Part shown: positions 11,144 through 21,347 of the stretch, piece after piece
Layout of the letters: the number at the start of each line of letters is the position of its first letter
How positions within the stretch are numbered: position 1 is the stretch's first letter
Origin: Candidatus Celerinatantimonas neptuna
GTDB lineage: Bacteria > Pseudomonadota > Gammaproteobacteria > Enterobacterales > Celerinatantimonadaceae
Reading direction: 5' to 3'
Length of the DNA: 64,000 bases
NCBI GenBank assembly: GCA_911810475.1
Contig: OU461276.1
Location: 2,244,001 to 2,308,000, forward strand
The notes under the pieces: generated by a model
The model's input: only the letters and a program-made list of their open reading frames with translations
Told to the model about the DNA's origin: nothing
The model's database searches: none
Translations under genes and position numbers: made by a program

Positions 11144-12239
11144 GGCGCTCCCCTTTCATCCACGCTTTGACTCTCAAGAATTTTTCACTTTTAAAGAATA
11201 AGAAGCCGGCACCGATAGCCAGCATGAGCAGGTGGACCAGCCATATCCCTAAATACCATGGCATTCGTCCATCCTCCAGCGATGAACGGGCAGCACTCAT
11301 GAGCAGGTAATAACTTAAATAGAGCATGATAGCCGGAAATAATTTGGCATATCGTCCCTGTCGTGGGTTTACTGTAGCCAGAGGCACGACCATTAATATT
11401 AGCATGATGACGGAGACGGGCATTGCAATACGCCACTGTAATTCGGCTGTTTTATCTGGATTATCACTACTGAATAGTTTGAGTGTTGGTAACGCTCTTA
11501 TTTTTTGCCTCTCGACTGAATCGGAGCGCTCTTTTAACTGAACGCTATAACGGCCAAAATGCATGACACGGAAATTCAATTCACCTAATGTTCCTTCATA
11601 GCGGGTCCCTTTGTCTAAATCGAGCCACTGTGAACCGTCAGGGTTTTTGCGCAGGTCGCCATGCTCGGCCATTACGACAGATGGACGGCCCCGTTGGGCT
11701 GGGGGGGTATATGCTGCGAAGACTTTCTCCATATGTTTACCGTTATGTGTAATATCTTCTACAAAAGCAACAGCTTGATGATTTAGCTCAACGAAACGCC
11801 CGGGAGTAATACTGGATATACCACTATCGGCTTTGATATTGGCCATGACTTGTTGCTTCATTGTATTCATATAAGGAGTAAGATAAAGTGAGTTAGCAGC
11901 AGCTAACAGTAGCGTAATAGAACCTACGGCCGCCGTAATTCCTAATACTCTATTGGGGCTATAACCACAAGCAAAGAGTACACTCATTTCGCTATCGGCA
12001 TATAAGCGCCCATGCGCAAAGAGAACGCCAATAAAAAAACTGATTGGGAGAATTAGAATAGCCAAGTTTGGGATCGTTAATAATAAAATTTTAGCAACAA
12101 AGGCCCCGGGTATATGTCCATCTGCGGCATCGCCCAGAATTTGGACAAACTTCTGACTGATGAAGATCAGCATCAAGACCATCATGACCGCAAATTGGGT
12201 TTTAATTGTCTCTTTGAATAAATAGCGAAAAATTAGCAC
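11127..12239 (-). CDS. lptF: LPS export ABC transporter permease LptF
   Basis: LptF is the partner permease of LptG in lipopolysaccharide export. The 370-residue protein begins IFRYLFKETIKTQ, a close match to the family start, and has the six-helix plus periplasmic jellyroll layout. The glycine- and proline-rich FVELNHQAVAFVED region lies in the jellyroll. The gene is divergent from pepA across about 180 bp, the classical gammaproteobacterial arrangement, so both promoters lie in 12240-12420. Confidence 0.96.
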   Translation of the reverse strand: MLIFRYLFKETIKTQFAVMMVLMLIFISQKFVQILGDAADGHIPGAFVAKILLLTIPNLAILILPISFFIGVLFAHGRLYADSEMSVLFACGYSPNRVLGITAAVGSITLLLAAANSLYLTPYMNTMKQQVMANIKADSGISSITPGRFVELNHQAVAFVEDITHNGKHMEKVFAAYTPPAQRGRPSVVMAEHGDLRKNPDGSQWLDLDKGTRYEGTLGELNFRVMHFGRYSVQLKERSDSVERQKIRALPTLKLFSSDNPDKTAELQWRIAMPVSVIMLILMVVPLATVNPRQGRYAKLFPAIMLYLSYYLLMSAARSSLEDGRMPWYLGIWLVHLLMLAIGAGFLFFKSEKFLRVKAWMKGERHVSDY

Positions 12240-12420
12240 CGGCTACCCACTTAAATCATAGTTTTTTACTGGAAAGACGTATCGATTACGATAAACTCTG
12301 TATTTTATATACTTTGCTTCTTGATTATGGCATCTGTCCAGATTTTACCCGACATATCAAAAAAAGCCATTTTAGCAAGTTTGTTATCTTAACGCAGTTT
12401 AACTGATTGTAGGAGTTTTC

Positions 12421-13926
12421 ATGGAGTTCAGTGTCAAAAGCGGTAGCCCGGAGAAACAGCGGAGCGCTTGTATTGTGGCTGGAGTTTACGAACCTCGTCG
12501 CCTTTCGCCGGTCGCCGAACAACTCGATAAAATTAGTGATGGATACATCAGTGCACTGTTGCGCCGTGGTGACCTTGAAGGTAAGGCCGGTCAGGTTCTG
12601 CTGTTGCATCATGTCCCAAATGTTTTAAGTGAACGGGTTTTACTCGTCGGTTGCGGAAAAGAGCGTGATCTTGATGAGCGTCAGTACCGTCAAATTATCA
12701 AAAATACGATTGCCACTTTAAATGATACCGGTTCGATGGAAGCCGTGTGTTTCCTTCCCGAATTACATGTAAAGGCTCGTTCGATCTACTGGAAAGTTCG
12801 CCAGGCAGTTGAAACGACACTTGATTCACTTTACACCTTTGAACAACTGAAAAGTAAACCGAATGAAGTGCGTCGGCCACTTCGGAAACTAGTTTTTAAT
12901 GTGTCGACTCGTCGTGAATTGGCTGTTGGAGAAAAAGCAATTGCTCATGGGCAGGCTATTTCTCATGGTGTAAGTTTGGCAAGAGATGTGGCAAATATGC
13001 CGCCAAATATTTGCACACCTAGCTATCTGGCTGAACAAGCAGAAAAACTGGCTGAGCATCCGAGTATTCATTTTAGTAAAGTGGGTGAAAAGCAGATGGC
13101 TGAATTGGGGATGAATTCCTATCTGGCTGTAGGGCGTGGAAGTCAGCACGAATCGGTCATGAGTTTGATTGAATATTGCCCAAAAGAACTTAAAGACACT
13201 AAGCCGATTGTTCTGGTTGGCAAAGGGTTAACATTTGATTCTGGTGGTATTTCTCTTAAACCTGGTGCAGGTATGGATGAGATGAAATATGACATGGGTG
13301 GTGCCGCCGGGGTTTATGGTACAATGAATGCGCTTGTCGAGTTAGAGTTACCAGTACGTGTGATCGGCGTTTTGGCTGGGTGTGAAAATATGCCTTCTAG
13401 TCAGGCATATCGCCCTGGTGATATTTTAACTACGATGTCAGGGCAAACGGTGGAAGTACTTAATACGGATGCAGAAGGTCGACTGGTACTATGCGATGCT
13501 TTGACTTATGTTGAGCGTTATGACCCTGAAATGGTCATTGATATAGCAACACTGACGGGGGCTTGTGTGATTGCCTTGGGTCATCATACTAGTGGCCTGA
13601 TAAGCTCAAACAATTCTTTGGCTCATGATATTCTTACCGCCGCAGAACAAAGTGGTGATAAAACATGGCGATTACCCTTGGATGATGAGTACGATGAACA
13701 GTTACGTAGCAATTTTGCTGATTTTGCAAATATTGGTGGTCGTCCTGGTGGGGCCATAACGGCAGGTTGCTTTTTGTCTCATTTTACTAAAAAGTATACT
13801 TGGGCTCATTTGGATATTGCGGGTACAGCTTGGAAATCCGGTCGGGAGAAAGGTGCCACAGGGCGTCCGGTACCTTTATTAACTCAATTGTTAATGAATA
13901 AGGCAGGGGTTGCGCTCGAAGATTAA
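12421..13926 (+). CDS. pepA: Leucyl aminopeptidase (cytosol aminopeptidase PepA)
   Basis: This M17 family dinuclear metal aminopeptidase (501 residues; E. coli PepA has 503) releases N-terminal residues. In enterobacteria it is also a DNA-binding accessory factor in Xer recombination and carAB control. Catalytic landmarks are [15 protein letters not shown] (metal-binding Asp and catalytic Lys), [11 protein letters not shown] and the signature [10 protein letters not shown]. The start ATG follows TAGGAG by 6 nt. A Rho-independent terminator closes the gene at 13948. The DNA-binding role here is inferred from family only. Confidence 0.97.
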   Translation: MEFSVKSGSPEKQRSACIVAGVYEPRRLSPVAEQLDKISDGYISALLRRGDLEGKAGQVLLLHHVPNVLSERVLLVGCGKERDLDERQYRQIIKNTIATLNDTGSMEAVCFLPELHVKARSIYWKVRQAVETTLDSLYTFEQLKSKPNEVRRPLRKLVFNVSTRRELAVGEKAIAHGQAISHGVSLARDVANMPPNICTPSYLAEQAEKLAEHPSIHFSKVGEKQMAELGMNSYLAVGRGSQHESVMSLIEYCPKELKDTKPIVLVGKGLTFDSGGISLKPGAGMDEMKYDMGGAAGVYGTMNALVELELPVRVIGVLAGCENMPSSQAYRPGDILTTMSGQTVEVLNTDAEGRLVLCDALTYVERYDPEMVIDIATLTGACVIALGHHTSGLISSNNSLAHDILTAAEQSGDKTWRLPLDDEYDEQLRSNFADFANIGGRPGGAITAGCFLSHFTKKYTWAHLDIAGTAWKSGREKGATGRPVPLLTQLLMNKAGVALED

Positions 13927-13947
13927 ACCACGAGGGTGTAGAATTCG

Positions 13948-13969
13948 GGAGCCTTCAGGCTCCTTTTTA
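13948..13969 (+). terminator. Rho-independent terminator of pepA
   Basis: GGAGCC (13948-13953), loop TTCA and GGCTCC (13958-13963) are followed by TTTTT. The hairpin ends only a few bases before the holC start, so holC is probably expressed by read-through or from a promoter inside pepA. Confidence 0.88.
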
Positions 13970-13973
13970 TTAT

Positions 13974-14411
13974 ATGAATGCAATAAAATTTTATATTATG
14001 CCCGAGCAGGCTGAGTCGGGAAGCGAGCGCTTTTTGGATATTGTCTGCGAGATTATTGCTCGTCATTACCATTTAGGTGAGCGAATTTTTGTTTTGGCAG
14101 CAGACCGGTCACAGGCTGAATCGCTAGATGAACGGCTTTGGCAGTTTGATGCTGACGAGTTCGTTGCGCATAATCTGGTCGGGGAAGGACCAAAAAGTGG
14201 TGCACCAGTCGAAATCGGCTGGGAGAGTCCGCGAGAGAGGCGGACGACATTAATCCATCTGAAAGATGATGTTGTTAATGAATCGGGACGTTATCAGAAG
14301 ATTATCGATTTCGTGCCTGCTGATGAGCTTGGTAAACAGCAAGCTCGGGAGCGTTATAAAGTATATCGACGGTTGGGATTAACTCCTGAGACCGAGCCTT
14401 ATAATTTTTAG
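13974..14411 (+). CDS. holC: DNA polymerase III chi subunit
   Basis: HolC (145 residues) links the clamp loader, through psi, to single-strand binding protein. The N-terminus MNAIKFYIMPEQ fits the chi start, and the protein contains the conserved region RIFVLAADRSQAESLDERLW and the HNLVGEGP loop. It lies between pepA and valS as in E. coli and Vibrio. The ATG is 5 bp after the terminator T-tract and shows no Shine-Dalgarno sequence, so translation initiation may be weak or leaderless; no better in-frame start exists. Confidence 0.93.
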   Translation: MNAIKFYIMPEQAESGSERFLDIVCEIIARHYHLGERIFVLAADRSQAESLDERLWQFDADEFVAHNLVGEGPKSGAPVEIGWESPRERRTTLIHLKDDVVNESGRYQKIIDFVPADELGKQQARERYKVYRRLGLTPETEPYNF

Positions 14412-14467
14412 AATGAGCCACAAGGCAAGCGTGTTGTGGCATTAGTCATATCAGAGTCAAATATTCA

Positions 14468-17320
14468 ATGGAAAAGACCTACAACCCACAGTCAATTGAA
14501 CAAGCACTTTACCAACATTGGGAAGAGCAAGGATATTTTAAGCCTCATGGTCAGACTGACAAAGCGGCTTATAGCATTATGATTCCGCCTCCTAATGTCA
14601 CTGGTAGTCTTCATATGGGCCATGCTTTTCAACACACCATCATGGATACCTTAATCCGCTATCAGAGAATGCAGGGTAAAAATACGCTATGGCAGGTTGG
14701 AACTGACCATGCGGGTATTGCGACTCAAATGGTCGTTGAACGTAAAATCGCAGCGGAGGAAGGAAAAACCAAGCTCGATTATGGTCGTGATGCTTTCATT
14801 GATAAAATTTGGGAGTGGAAAGATCAATCGGGTGGGACAATCACTCAGCAAATGCGGCGCCTCGGTGATTCGGTCGATTGGGACCGTGAACGATTTACAA
14901 TGGATGAAGGGTTATCTAAAGCGGTTCAGGAGGTTTTTGTACAGCTCTATGATGACGGCTTGATCTATCGTGGGAAACGTCTGGTTAACTGGGATCCGAA
15001 ACTGCATACTGCGATTTCGGATCTGGAAGTGGAAAATAAAGAGCAGCAGGGCAAGATGTGGTACCTGCGTTATCCTTTGGCCGATGGTGCAAAAACTGCT
15101 GAAGGAAAAGATTCTCTGATTGTTGCAACTACTCGTCCTGAAACCATGTTAGGTGATACCGGTGTTGCCGTTAATCCGAGCGATCCCCGTTATAAAGATT
15201 TAATTGGTCAGTTTATTTTACTGCCTTTGGTCAATCGCCGTATCCCAATTGTGGGTGATGAACATGCGGATATGGAAAAAGGGACCGGGTGCGTTAAAAT
15301 CACGCCAGCCCATGACTTTAACGACTATGAAGTTGGCAAACGTCATCAATTACCGATGATTAACGTTTTGACGTTGAATGCTGATATTTGTCAAAAAGCT
15401 CAGGTGTTTGATACAAATGGCGAATCTTCTGATGTTTACAGCGACGAACTCCCTGAAGCTTACCGTGGATTAGAGCGTTTTGCAGCCCGGGATGCAATCG
15501 TGAAAGCATTCGATGAGGCCGGACTTCTGGTTAATATAGAAGAGCATCCGAATACGGTTCCTTATGGTGATCGTGGCGGCGTTATTATTGAACCTATGTT
15601 GACTGATCAATGGTATGTCCGGACTAAACCATTAGCTGAAGAAGCCATTCGGGCGGTTGAGGACGGGGATATTGAATTTGTTCCAAAGCAATATGAGAAT
15701 ATGTATTTCTCGTGGATGCGTGATATCCAAGATTGGTGTATTTCCCGTCAGCTTTGGTGGGGACACCGAATTCCGGCCTGGTATGATGAAGCCGGTCGTG
15801 TATATGTTGGTCGTGATGAAGCGGAAGTTCGCAAGAAATATGATCTGGGAGATATTACATTAAGCCAGGATAATGATGTTCTGGATACTTGGTTTTCTTC
15901 TGGTTTGTGGACATTTGGTACGTTGGGATGGCCAGAGAAAACGCCTGAATTGGAAATCTTCCATCCGACGGATGTTTTAGTTACAGGTTTTGATATCATC
16001 TTTTTCTGGGTTGCCCGGATGATTATGCTAACGATGCATTTCATGAAAGATGGACAGGGTAAACCTCAGATTCCATTCAAGACTGTTTATGTAACGGGTC
16101 TTATTCGAGATGAAAATGGTGCTAAAATGTCCAAATCGAAAGGGAATGTTTTAGATCCCTTAGATATGGTGGATGGTATCGATTTAGAATCTTTGGTTAC
16201 AAAACGTACCGGAAATATGATGCAGCCTCAATTGGCGAAAAAAATTGAAAAAGTTACCCGTAAAACTTTCGCCAAAGGCATTGAAGCGCATGGGACTGAT
16301 GCACTTCGGTTTACTCTTGCTGCAATGGCATCGACCGGTCGTGATATCAACTGGGATATGCATCGTCTTGAAGGGTATCGGAATTTTTGTAATAAATTAT
16401 GGAATGCCAGCCGTTATGTATTGATGCAGGCAGAAGAAAAGGATTGTGGTGTATCTGGTGCAGAGATGGAATTTTCTCTGGCTGATCGATGGATTCAGGG
16501 GCAGTACCAGAATACCATCAAGGCATTTCGTGAAGCATTGGATAGTTACCGCTTTGATATTGCAGCCCAGACTATTTATGAGTTCACTTGGAATCAGTTC
16601 TGCGATTGGTATCTGGAGTTAACTAAGCCGGTTTTATTTAAGGGCAGTGAAGCTGCTCAGCGCGGTACTCGTTATACGTTGATTAGTGTGCTTGAAAGCT
16701 TGTTACGACTGATGCACCCGATTATGCCGTATATTACAGAGACCATTTGGCAGCGAGTAGCACCTCTGACTGGTCAGCAGGCTGATACGATTATGCTTCA
16801 GGCATATCCTGAATTTGAGGCGGATAAGGTAGATCTGGAGGCAATGTCTGATCTGGAATGGCTTAAGCAGTTTATTTTGGCTGTTCGTAATATTCGTGGT
16901 GAAATGGATATTAGTCCAAATAAACCATTACCGGTTCTACTGCGTCACATGTCTGAACTGGATAGACGTCGTTTAGATGATAATGCGGCCTTTTTGTCGG
17001 CGCTTGCAAAATTAGAGGATATTAAACCGCTATCTGCAGATGAAGTCGCACCGCCAAGTGCTACAGCTTTGTTGGCTGAGATGGAAATTTTAATTCCAAT
17101 GGCGGGTCTTATCGATAAAGAGGCTGAATTAGCCCGAATCCAGCGCCAATTGGATAAAATAACTCAGGATCTCACCCGGGTTAGCGCTAAATTGAGTAAT
17201 GAGAATTTCGTTGGGAAAGCTCCGGCTGCCGTAATTGAAAAAGAACGGATAAAACAGTCTGAACTTGAATTATCAGTTGAAAAACTTCGCCAGCAGTATG
17301 CCAATATTGCTGCTCTTTAA
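14468..17320 (+). CDS. valS: Valyl-tRNA synthetase
   Basis: This class I aminoacyl-tRNA synthetase (950 residues, the usual size) charges tRNA-Val. The HIGH motif appears as HMGH in [14 protein letters not shown] (about 41-54) and the KMSKS loop as AKMSKSKGN near 553. Between them lies the CP1 editing domain, with [15 protein letters not shown]. An anticodon-binding helical domain and a C-terminal coiled coil (about 885-945), rich in Leu, Lys and Glu, complete the family layout. It starts 56 bp after holC. A GCCACAA/TTGTGGC hairpin lies in that gap but lacks a T-run. Confidence 0.98.
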   Translation: MEKTYNPQSIEQALYQHWEEQGYFKPHGQTDKAAYSIMIPPPNVTGSLHMGHAFQHTIMDTLIRYQRMQGKNTLWQVGTDHAGIATQMVVERKIAAEEGKTKLDYGRDAFIDKIWEWKDQSGGTITQQMRRLGDSVDWDRERFTMDEGLSKAVQEVFVQLYDDGLIYRGKRLVNWDPKLHTAISDLEVENKEQQGKMWYLRYPLADGAKTAEGKDSLIVATTRPETMLGDTGVAVNPSDPRYKDLIGQFILLPLVNRRIPIVGDEHADMEKGTGCVKITPAHDFNDYEVGKRHQLPMINVLTLNADICQKAQVFDTNGESSDVYSDELPEAYRGLERFAARDAIVKAFDEAGLLVNIEEHPNTVPYGDRGGVIIEPMLTDQWYVRTKPLAEEAIRAVEDGDIEFVPKQYENMYFSWMRDIQDWCISRQLWWGHRIPAWYDEAGRVYVGRDEAEVRKKYDLGDITLSQDNDVLDTWFSSGLWTFGTLGWPEKTPELEIFHPTDVLVTGFDIIFFWVARMIMLTMHFMKDGQGKPQIPFKTVYVTGLIRDENGAKMSKSKGNVLDPLDMVDGIDLESLVTKRTGNMMQPQLAKKIEKVTRKTFAKGIEAHGTDALRFTLAAMASTGRDINWDMHRLEGYRNFCNKLWNASRYVLMQAEEKDCGVSGAEMEFSLADRWIQGQYQNTIKAFREALDSYRFDIAAQTIYEFTWNQFCDWYLELTKPVLFKGSEAAQRGTRYTLISVLESLLRLMHPIMPYITETIWQRVAPLTGQQADTIMLQAYPEFEADKVDLEAMSDLEWLKQFILAVRNIRGEMDISPNKPLPVLLRHMSELDRRRLDDNAAFLSALAKLEDIKPLSADEVAPPSATALLAEMEILIPMAGLIDKEAELARIQRQLDKITQDLTRVSAKLSNENFVGKAPAAVIEKERIKQSELELSVEKLRQQYANIAAL

Positions 17321-17377
17321 AGGAATGTTGTCGGTGTATTTACACCGGCAATATGACTGGCTTTTTGGATTATTGCA

Positions 17378-18559
17378 ATGATGAGCACAGTAGTTGCCGA
17401 TGACGATATCTATCAGGATATTCGTCCTTACCATGATCAGGAAGTTCCTGTCGTATTAAAGCGATTGGCTAATGATCAACGTTTAATTAGTGCCTTGGCA
17501 CAATTTAAGTTTCCACGTATTAATCGGTTTGCTCCAGCATTAACGCATGCTGTCATTCGTTTTTACTTGAATGGCTATGTAAAGAAAGTGAGAGGTGTCA
17601 ATGATGTGCAGATACGTCTGACTTCTTATATTCGTCGAACGATTGAAACGACGACTGATTCTTTGACTTATGAAGGGTTGAATCGTCTGGATACACGTCA
17701 GTCTTATTTATTCATTTCGAATCATCGCGATATTGTGATGGACCCGACTTTTGTTAATTATGCTTTGCATCTGGAAGGTTTTCCAACTGCTCGAATTGCG
17801 GCTGGAGATAATTTACTTTCAGAGCAGTATATTGAAGATTTAATGAGGCTTAATAAAACGTTTATCGTCAAGCGTTCGATCAATAATCGTCGTGAGAAAC
17901 TGGCTGCGTTGATGAAACTTAGTGAATATATTTCATTTTCGATGAACGAAGATAGTTCCGTTTGGATTGCTCATAGAGAAGGTCGCTCGAAAGATGGGAT
18001 TGATCGTACCGATTCTGCTGTATTGAAAATGTTACAATTGGGACAAAGGCGTAAGACTAAATCATTTAGTGAAGCGATGAAAAATCTTAAGATTGTGCCA
18101 GTTGCAGTTTCTTACCAGTATGATCCTTGTGATGGTATGAAAGCGCATGAGCTCACTGTCAAAGAGAAGACCGGTGAATATCAAAAGTCTCCTGGTGAAG
18201 ATACACGTAGTATTGTGACAGGGATTATGGGTAAAAAAGGAAAAGTCCATGTAGCTTTTGGACAACCATTAGATACATTCAGTGAAGATGCTTCTGAAAT
18301 GGCAGAAATCATTGACCGGCAGATTCATCAGTTATACCGGCTTCATGATACAAACTATGCAGCCGCTGATCTATTGCAGGAAAAGCCGACGAATATGATT
18401 AATGCTGAAGCTTTGGCGCATATTCGTACGCGCCTGGATGGATTAACTGAAGGAGAGTGTCAGCAATTGCTACATATGTATGCTAATCCAGTTATTCAGA
18501 AGAAGGCTGCGGAACAACAGGCTTCTTTACCCCCGTCATCATTGAATGTCGCATCATAG
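17378..18559 (+). CDS. Lysophospholipid/glycerol-phosphate acyltransferase family protein
   Basis: This 393-residue cytoplasmic or membrane-associated acyltransferase of the PlsC/PlsB superfamily has the catalytic H-x4-D motif as NHRDIVMDP (about 116-124), followed by FIVKRS (block II) and WIAHREGRSKDG (block III, substrate phosphate binding). It is longer than PlsC (about 245) and much shorter than PlsB (about 800). It belongs to a group annotated as 1-acyl-glycerol-3-phosphate acyltransferase-like whose substrate is not established. Two short N-terminal repeats or transmembrane helices are not obvious. It follows valS by 57 bp and ends in a strong terminator. Confidence 0.82.
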   Translation: MMSTVVADDDIYQDIRPYHDQEVPVVLKRLANDQRLISALAQFKFPRINRFAPALTHAVIRFYLNGYVKKVRGVNDVQIRLTSYIRRTIETTTDSLTYEGLNRLDTRQSYLFISNHRDIVMDPTFVNYALHLEGFPTARIAAGDNLLSEQYIEDLMRLNKTFIVKRSINNRREKLAALMKLSEYISFSMNEDSSVWIAHREGRSKDGIDRTDSAVLKMLQLGQRRKTKSFSEAMKNLKIVPVAVSYQYDPCDGMKAHELTVKEKTGEYQKSPGEDTRSIVTGIMGKKGKVHVAFGQPLDTFSEDASEMAEIIDRQIHQLYRLHDTNYAAADLLQEKPTNMINAEALAHIRTRLDGLTEGECQQLLHMYANPVIQKKAAEQQASLPPSSLNVAS

Positions 18560-18582
18560 CTAATTAGCTATTAAATGCGATT

Positions 18583-18607
18583 GAGCCGGCTTTAGCCGGC
18601 TCTTTTT
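18583..18607 (+). terminator. Rho-independent terminator after the acyltransferase gene
   Basis: GAGCCGGC (18583-18590), loop TTTA and GCCGGCTC (18595-18602) are followed by TTTTT. It stands between convergent genes, but the T-run favours the plus-strand transcript. Confidence 0.92.
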
Positions 18608-18625
18608 ATGGTCAAGCGTTTCACA

Positions 18626-19825
18626 CTATAAGTTTTTACCTTTGACTAACGGGTTTTTGCGTAAATGGGTTTTTTGTGATCCCTGAATTGCTTTGACCTC
18701 TTTGATTTGTTGATTCACTGCTGCTTTGTTGTCCAATAATATGTAAGTTAAGTCAAAATGCTTGGTCTGATGAGCTGCGATTGTCGGAACAAGCCCTAAA
18801 ACACGTTGATATTTACGGTTATAGGAGAAGCTGGTTCCTGGCTCAATTCCTGTGACATAGCCTTGGCGCAATGTATCGGTGTTTTTCCATAATCCCAAAA
18901 CCGGGAGTTCTTTCACATTGTAATGGATAGCGACGCCAAGATTCCCTTTCGCATTATGTAATACAGCTAGTGTATTGCCTTTTTTATTAGCATAAGGGTA
19001 AATGTTATATACGGTTTCGTCGTAATCACGAGTTGGCCCCAGATAGGTTTGCCAGTCTTTTAAACCTTTTTTAGCGTAATTGTTAAATGGCGATATCTGT
19101 CTGACTGGTGCGACAATCTTAGCGCCTTTTTCCAATAATGGTTGGGCAAAGTTACTGTGATATATAACCTGATATTCATGGGCATAGTCACCTTGGTTCG
19201 TCAGGCTGTCATGAATGGAGAATGATTTTTGTCCTGGAATGACTGTCAACTCTGTCCATGTTTTAAAGTTGACTTTTTTGAACATCTGTTCGAGAAGTTC
19301 ACCTTTAATGTGAATAGCATAAGGCGCTTTTTGATCTACTTTCACAATGACTTGTGTTGCAGGGGTGTAATCTGCTCTGCCATGTAGTGTTAATAGCACG
19401 CCTTTATCAATCCCTGGATGCCCTGTCCATTCATAGCCACATCGGACCATCATCTCATTGAATCCTTCAAGCCAGCCAACACCATTACGGCTTTGCAAAT
19501 TAATAAATGTTGGGTTGACTATCTGTTGGACTGGAGAGTGCCATCCCAAAGTGATTTTCCCACTTTTGACTTTATAAATATCCATCCCTCGTGTAGGAAC
19601 TAAGGTTACGTCCATTACGCCATTATTAATGGTCAGTACTTTGACACCATCCTGTTTACCACCATTGAGTACTTTTTGCTCAATCTTAAATGCTTTTTGA
19701 ATACCTACATCTTTATTGGTCAGTATCCAATGCCCACTATTTGTAATATTGTATTGGGCTGCATTTGCAGATATGCCAGTCAGAGCAAGGATCACACTAG
19801 CTGAAAGTAAGGATAGTTTGCGCAT
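18626..19825 (-). CDS. Exported DUF4432 / aldose-1-epimerase-like protein
   Basis: This 399-residue protein has a clear Sec signal peptide (MRKLSLLSAS... cleaved after ANA at about 22). The mature part matches the galactose-mutarotase-like beta-sandwich fold of DUF4432: VTLVPTRGMDIY, LTLHGRADYTPA, YHSNFAQPLLEKGAK and TGIEPGTSFSYNR. DUF4432 proteins are usually cytoplasmic and sit with sugar catabolic genes; an exported, stand-alone copy suggests action on a sugar or glycoside in the periplasm. No transporter or hydrolase lies next to it. A good CRP site about 130 bp upstream suggests carbon catabolite control. The enzymatic activity is unproven. Confidence 0.78.
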   Translation of the reverse strand: MRKLSLLSASVILALTGISANAAQYNITNSGHWILTNKDVGIQKAFKIEQKVLNGGKQDGVKVLTINNGVMDVTLVPTRGMDIYKVKSGKITLGWHSPVQQIVNPTFINLQSRNGVGWLEGFNEMMVRCGYEWTGHPGIDKGVLLTLHGRADYTPATQVIVKVDQKAPYAIHIKGELLEQMFKKVNFKTWTELTVIPGQKSFSIHDSLTNQGDYAHEYQVIYHSNFAQPLLEKGAKIVAPVRQISPFNNYAKKGLKDWQTYLGPTRDYDETVYNIYPYANKKGNTLAVLHNAKGNLGVAIHYNVKELPVLGLWKNTDTLRQGYVTGIEPGTSFSYNRKYQRVLGLVPTIAAHQTKHFDLTYILLDNKAAVNQQIKEVKAIQGSQKTHLRKNPLVKGKNL

Positions 19826-19956
19826 GTAGACCTCTTTATTAAATATCAGATAATGTTGATATGATTTAACAAGAAGCTGAATCGATTCAGCATGTTGCTA
19901 CAGCAAATCATTGTTTAAATTCATTTTTCAAACTATTTAGTTTTAAACTAGTTTAA

Positions 19957-19972
19957 TGTGATCTATATCAAC
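19957..19972. promoter_or_regulatory. CRP (cAMP receptor protein) site candidate
   Basis: TGTGATCTATATCAAC fits TGTGA-N6-TCACA with one mismatch in the right arm. The flanking bases also follow the AAATGTGATCTAGATCACATTT consensus (about 16 of the central 20 positions). It is about 130 bp upstream of the exported DUF4432 gene, consistent with cAMP-CRP control of a sugar-related function. Confidence 0.6.
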
Positions 19973-20408
19973 AAATGAAAAACAGTACAGAAAAAGTCGT
20001 ATAGAATCAGATAGCCGTCACATTTGTGTGGGTATAGAAATGTGATGGGAGATATCCGCTGACTATTTAAGAGGAATTTCATATTGTTATTTCATTTCAG
20101 CTTGTTAAAAATATCCCTGATTTGTGACAGTATTGTGGTATCTCACTTTTGTCTGGGTGATAATCAGCAGGCAAAAGTCTCTATAGGTAGCTTTATGGGT
20201 ACCGTGTTATTTCATTTACATTGGAATTATATGATCAGTTAATGGACTAACGAACTGGTTCTATTGGCCATTGACTTAAATTTTACATGATTACAACTAT
20301 GATTTATAAGGTATTCATTATCTTGAGTATCTGAGATATTCCTTATTCATAATTAGCTATGAGGTGGTAATTGGAAAGGCTTAGCGGGTGCGAATTGAGA
20401 ATTTGCTA

Positions 20409-20417
20409 TGTTATAAT
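20409..20417 (+). promoter_or_regulatory. Extended -10 promoter candidate for the GT2/VTT/ArnT-like genes
   Basis: TGTTATAAT is a perfect extended -10 (TGnTATAAT). No good -35 lies 17 nt upstream, which extended -10 promoters tolerate. A transcript from here would have a leader of about 190 nt before the GT2 ATG. Confidence 0.4.
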
Positions 20418-20615
20418 TGCCTCTACTAACTGATGAATTATTTTTATGCTTCTTTTGATTCTATGACTATGATTTTTCCATGAAATAGTGGTTGAAACAA
20501 TAGTAGCTATTCAGCGTTGATAAGATAACGAATTGTGGGCGGTTTTTTAGTGAAGTAGTTACCGAAAGCCGGGTATTGGTTCGTACTTGAATGGATAATT
20601 TTTTAAGAGAGATGC

Positions 20616-21347
20616 ATGACTGTACAAGTTTCTGTAGCAATTCCTGCAAAGGATGAACAAGGTAATATTGGCTCATTGATTAAGGAAATTCATGCTGCGT
20701 TATATAGCCTTTATCAATTTGAAGTTGTATTAACAGATGATGGAAGTACGGATGGAACGGTAGCTGAAGCATTATCAGTTGCAGAGGAATTAGGATGTCA
20801 ACTGCAAATCGTGAGCCATGAGAAAAGTTGTGGTCAGAGTACAGCATTACATTCTGCTGTCCGTTATAGTAAAGGTGAATTGATCGCAACACTTGATGCA
20901 GACGGGCAAAATGATCCGGCTGATTTACCCGCGATGTTAGAGCAGGCATCAAAGGTTAATACGGCTCATTTTTGTATCGCCGGTTATCGTAAAAATCGTA
21001 AGGATACGGCCTGGAAACGCTTCCAATCCCGTTTTGCTAACCGAATTCGTCAGCGTTTATTACACGATGGAGTCCCTGATTCTGGATGCGGATTAAAAGT
21101 TTTTCCCCGCTCTACGTTTTTAGAGCTCCCTTACTTTGATCATATGCATCGATTTTTACCTGCACTGATTTGTCGGATTGATGGAACGATTGTCGTTCAT
21201 GAAGTGAATCACCGTGACCGCCAGGCTGGGGTTTCTAAATATAATGCCTGGAATCGGGCTTGGGTTGGGATCTCAGATACTATAGGGGTCATGTGGTTAA
21301 TTAAAAGGGCTAAACATCCTAGGATTAAATCTGTAGAGTCAAGATGA
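20616..21347 (+). CDS. Glycosyltransferase family 2, polyprenyl-phosphate sugar synthase type
   Basis: This 243-residue GT2 enzyme resembles DPM1 and ArnC. It has VAIPAKDEQGNIG (7-19), DDGSTDG (41-47), TLDADGQNDP (92-101, the donor/metal motif) and the interface motif near HEVNHRDRQAGVSKYN. It has no C-terminal transmembrane pair, unlike ArnC. The next gene overlaps by 4 bp and encodes a VTT membrane protein, followed by an ArnT-like transferase. I infer that it makes an undecaprenyl-phosphate-linked sugar that the ArnT-like enzyme transfers in the periplasm. The sugar is unknown, and no arnABD genes are present here. Confidence 0.88.
   Translation: MTVQVSVAIPAKDEQGNIGSLIKEIHAALYSLYQFEVVLTDDGSTDGTVAEALSVAEELGCQLQIVSHEKSCGQSTALHSAVRYSKGELIATLDADGQNDPADLPAMLEQASKVNTAHFCIAGYRKNRKDTAWKRFQSRFANRIRQRLLHDGVPDSGCGLKVFPRSTFLELPYFDHMHRFLPALICRIDGTIVVHEVNHRDRQAGVSKYNAWNRAWVGISDTIGVMWLIKRAKHPRIKSVESR

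Larger units (their letters stand above)
19826..20615. other. Long divergent intergenic region (DUF4432 gene / GT2 gene)
   Basis: These 790 bp hold a CRP-like site (19957-19972) and an extended -10 promoter candidate (20409-20417). Between them I see no ORF with coding bias, no repeats and no tRNA. Several short TGTGA and TCACA half sites occur around 20020-20150 but are not properly paired. Confidence 0.45.
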
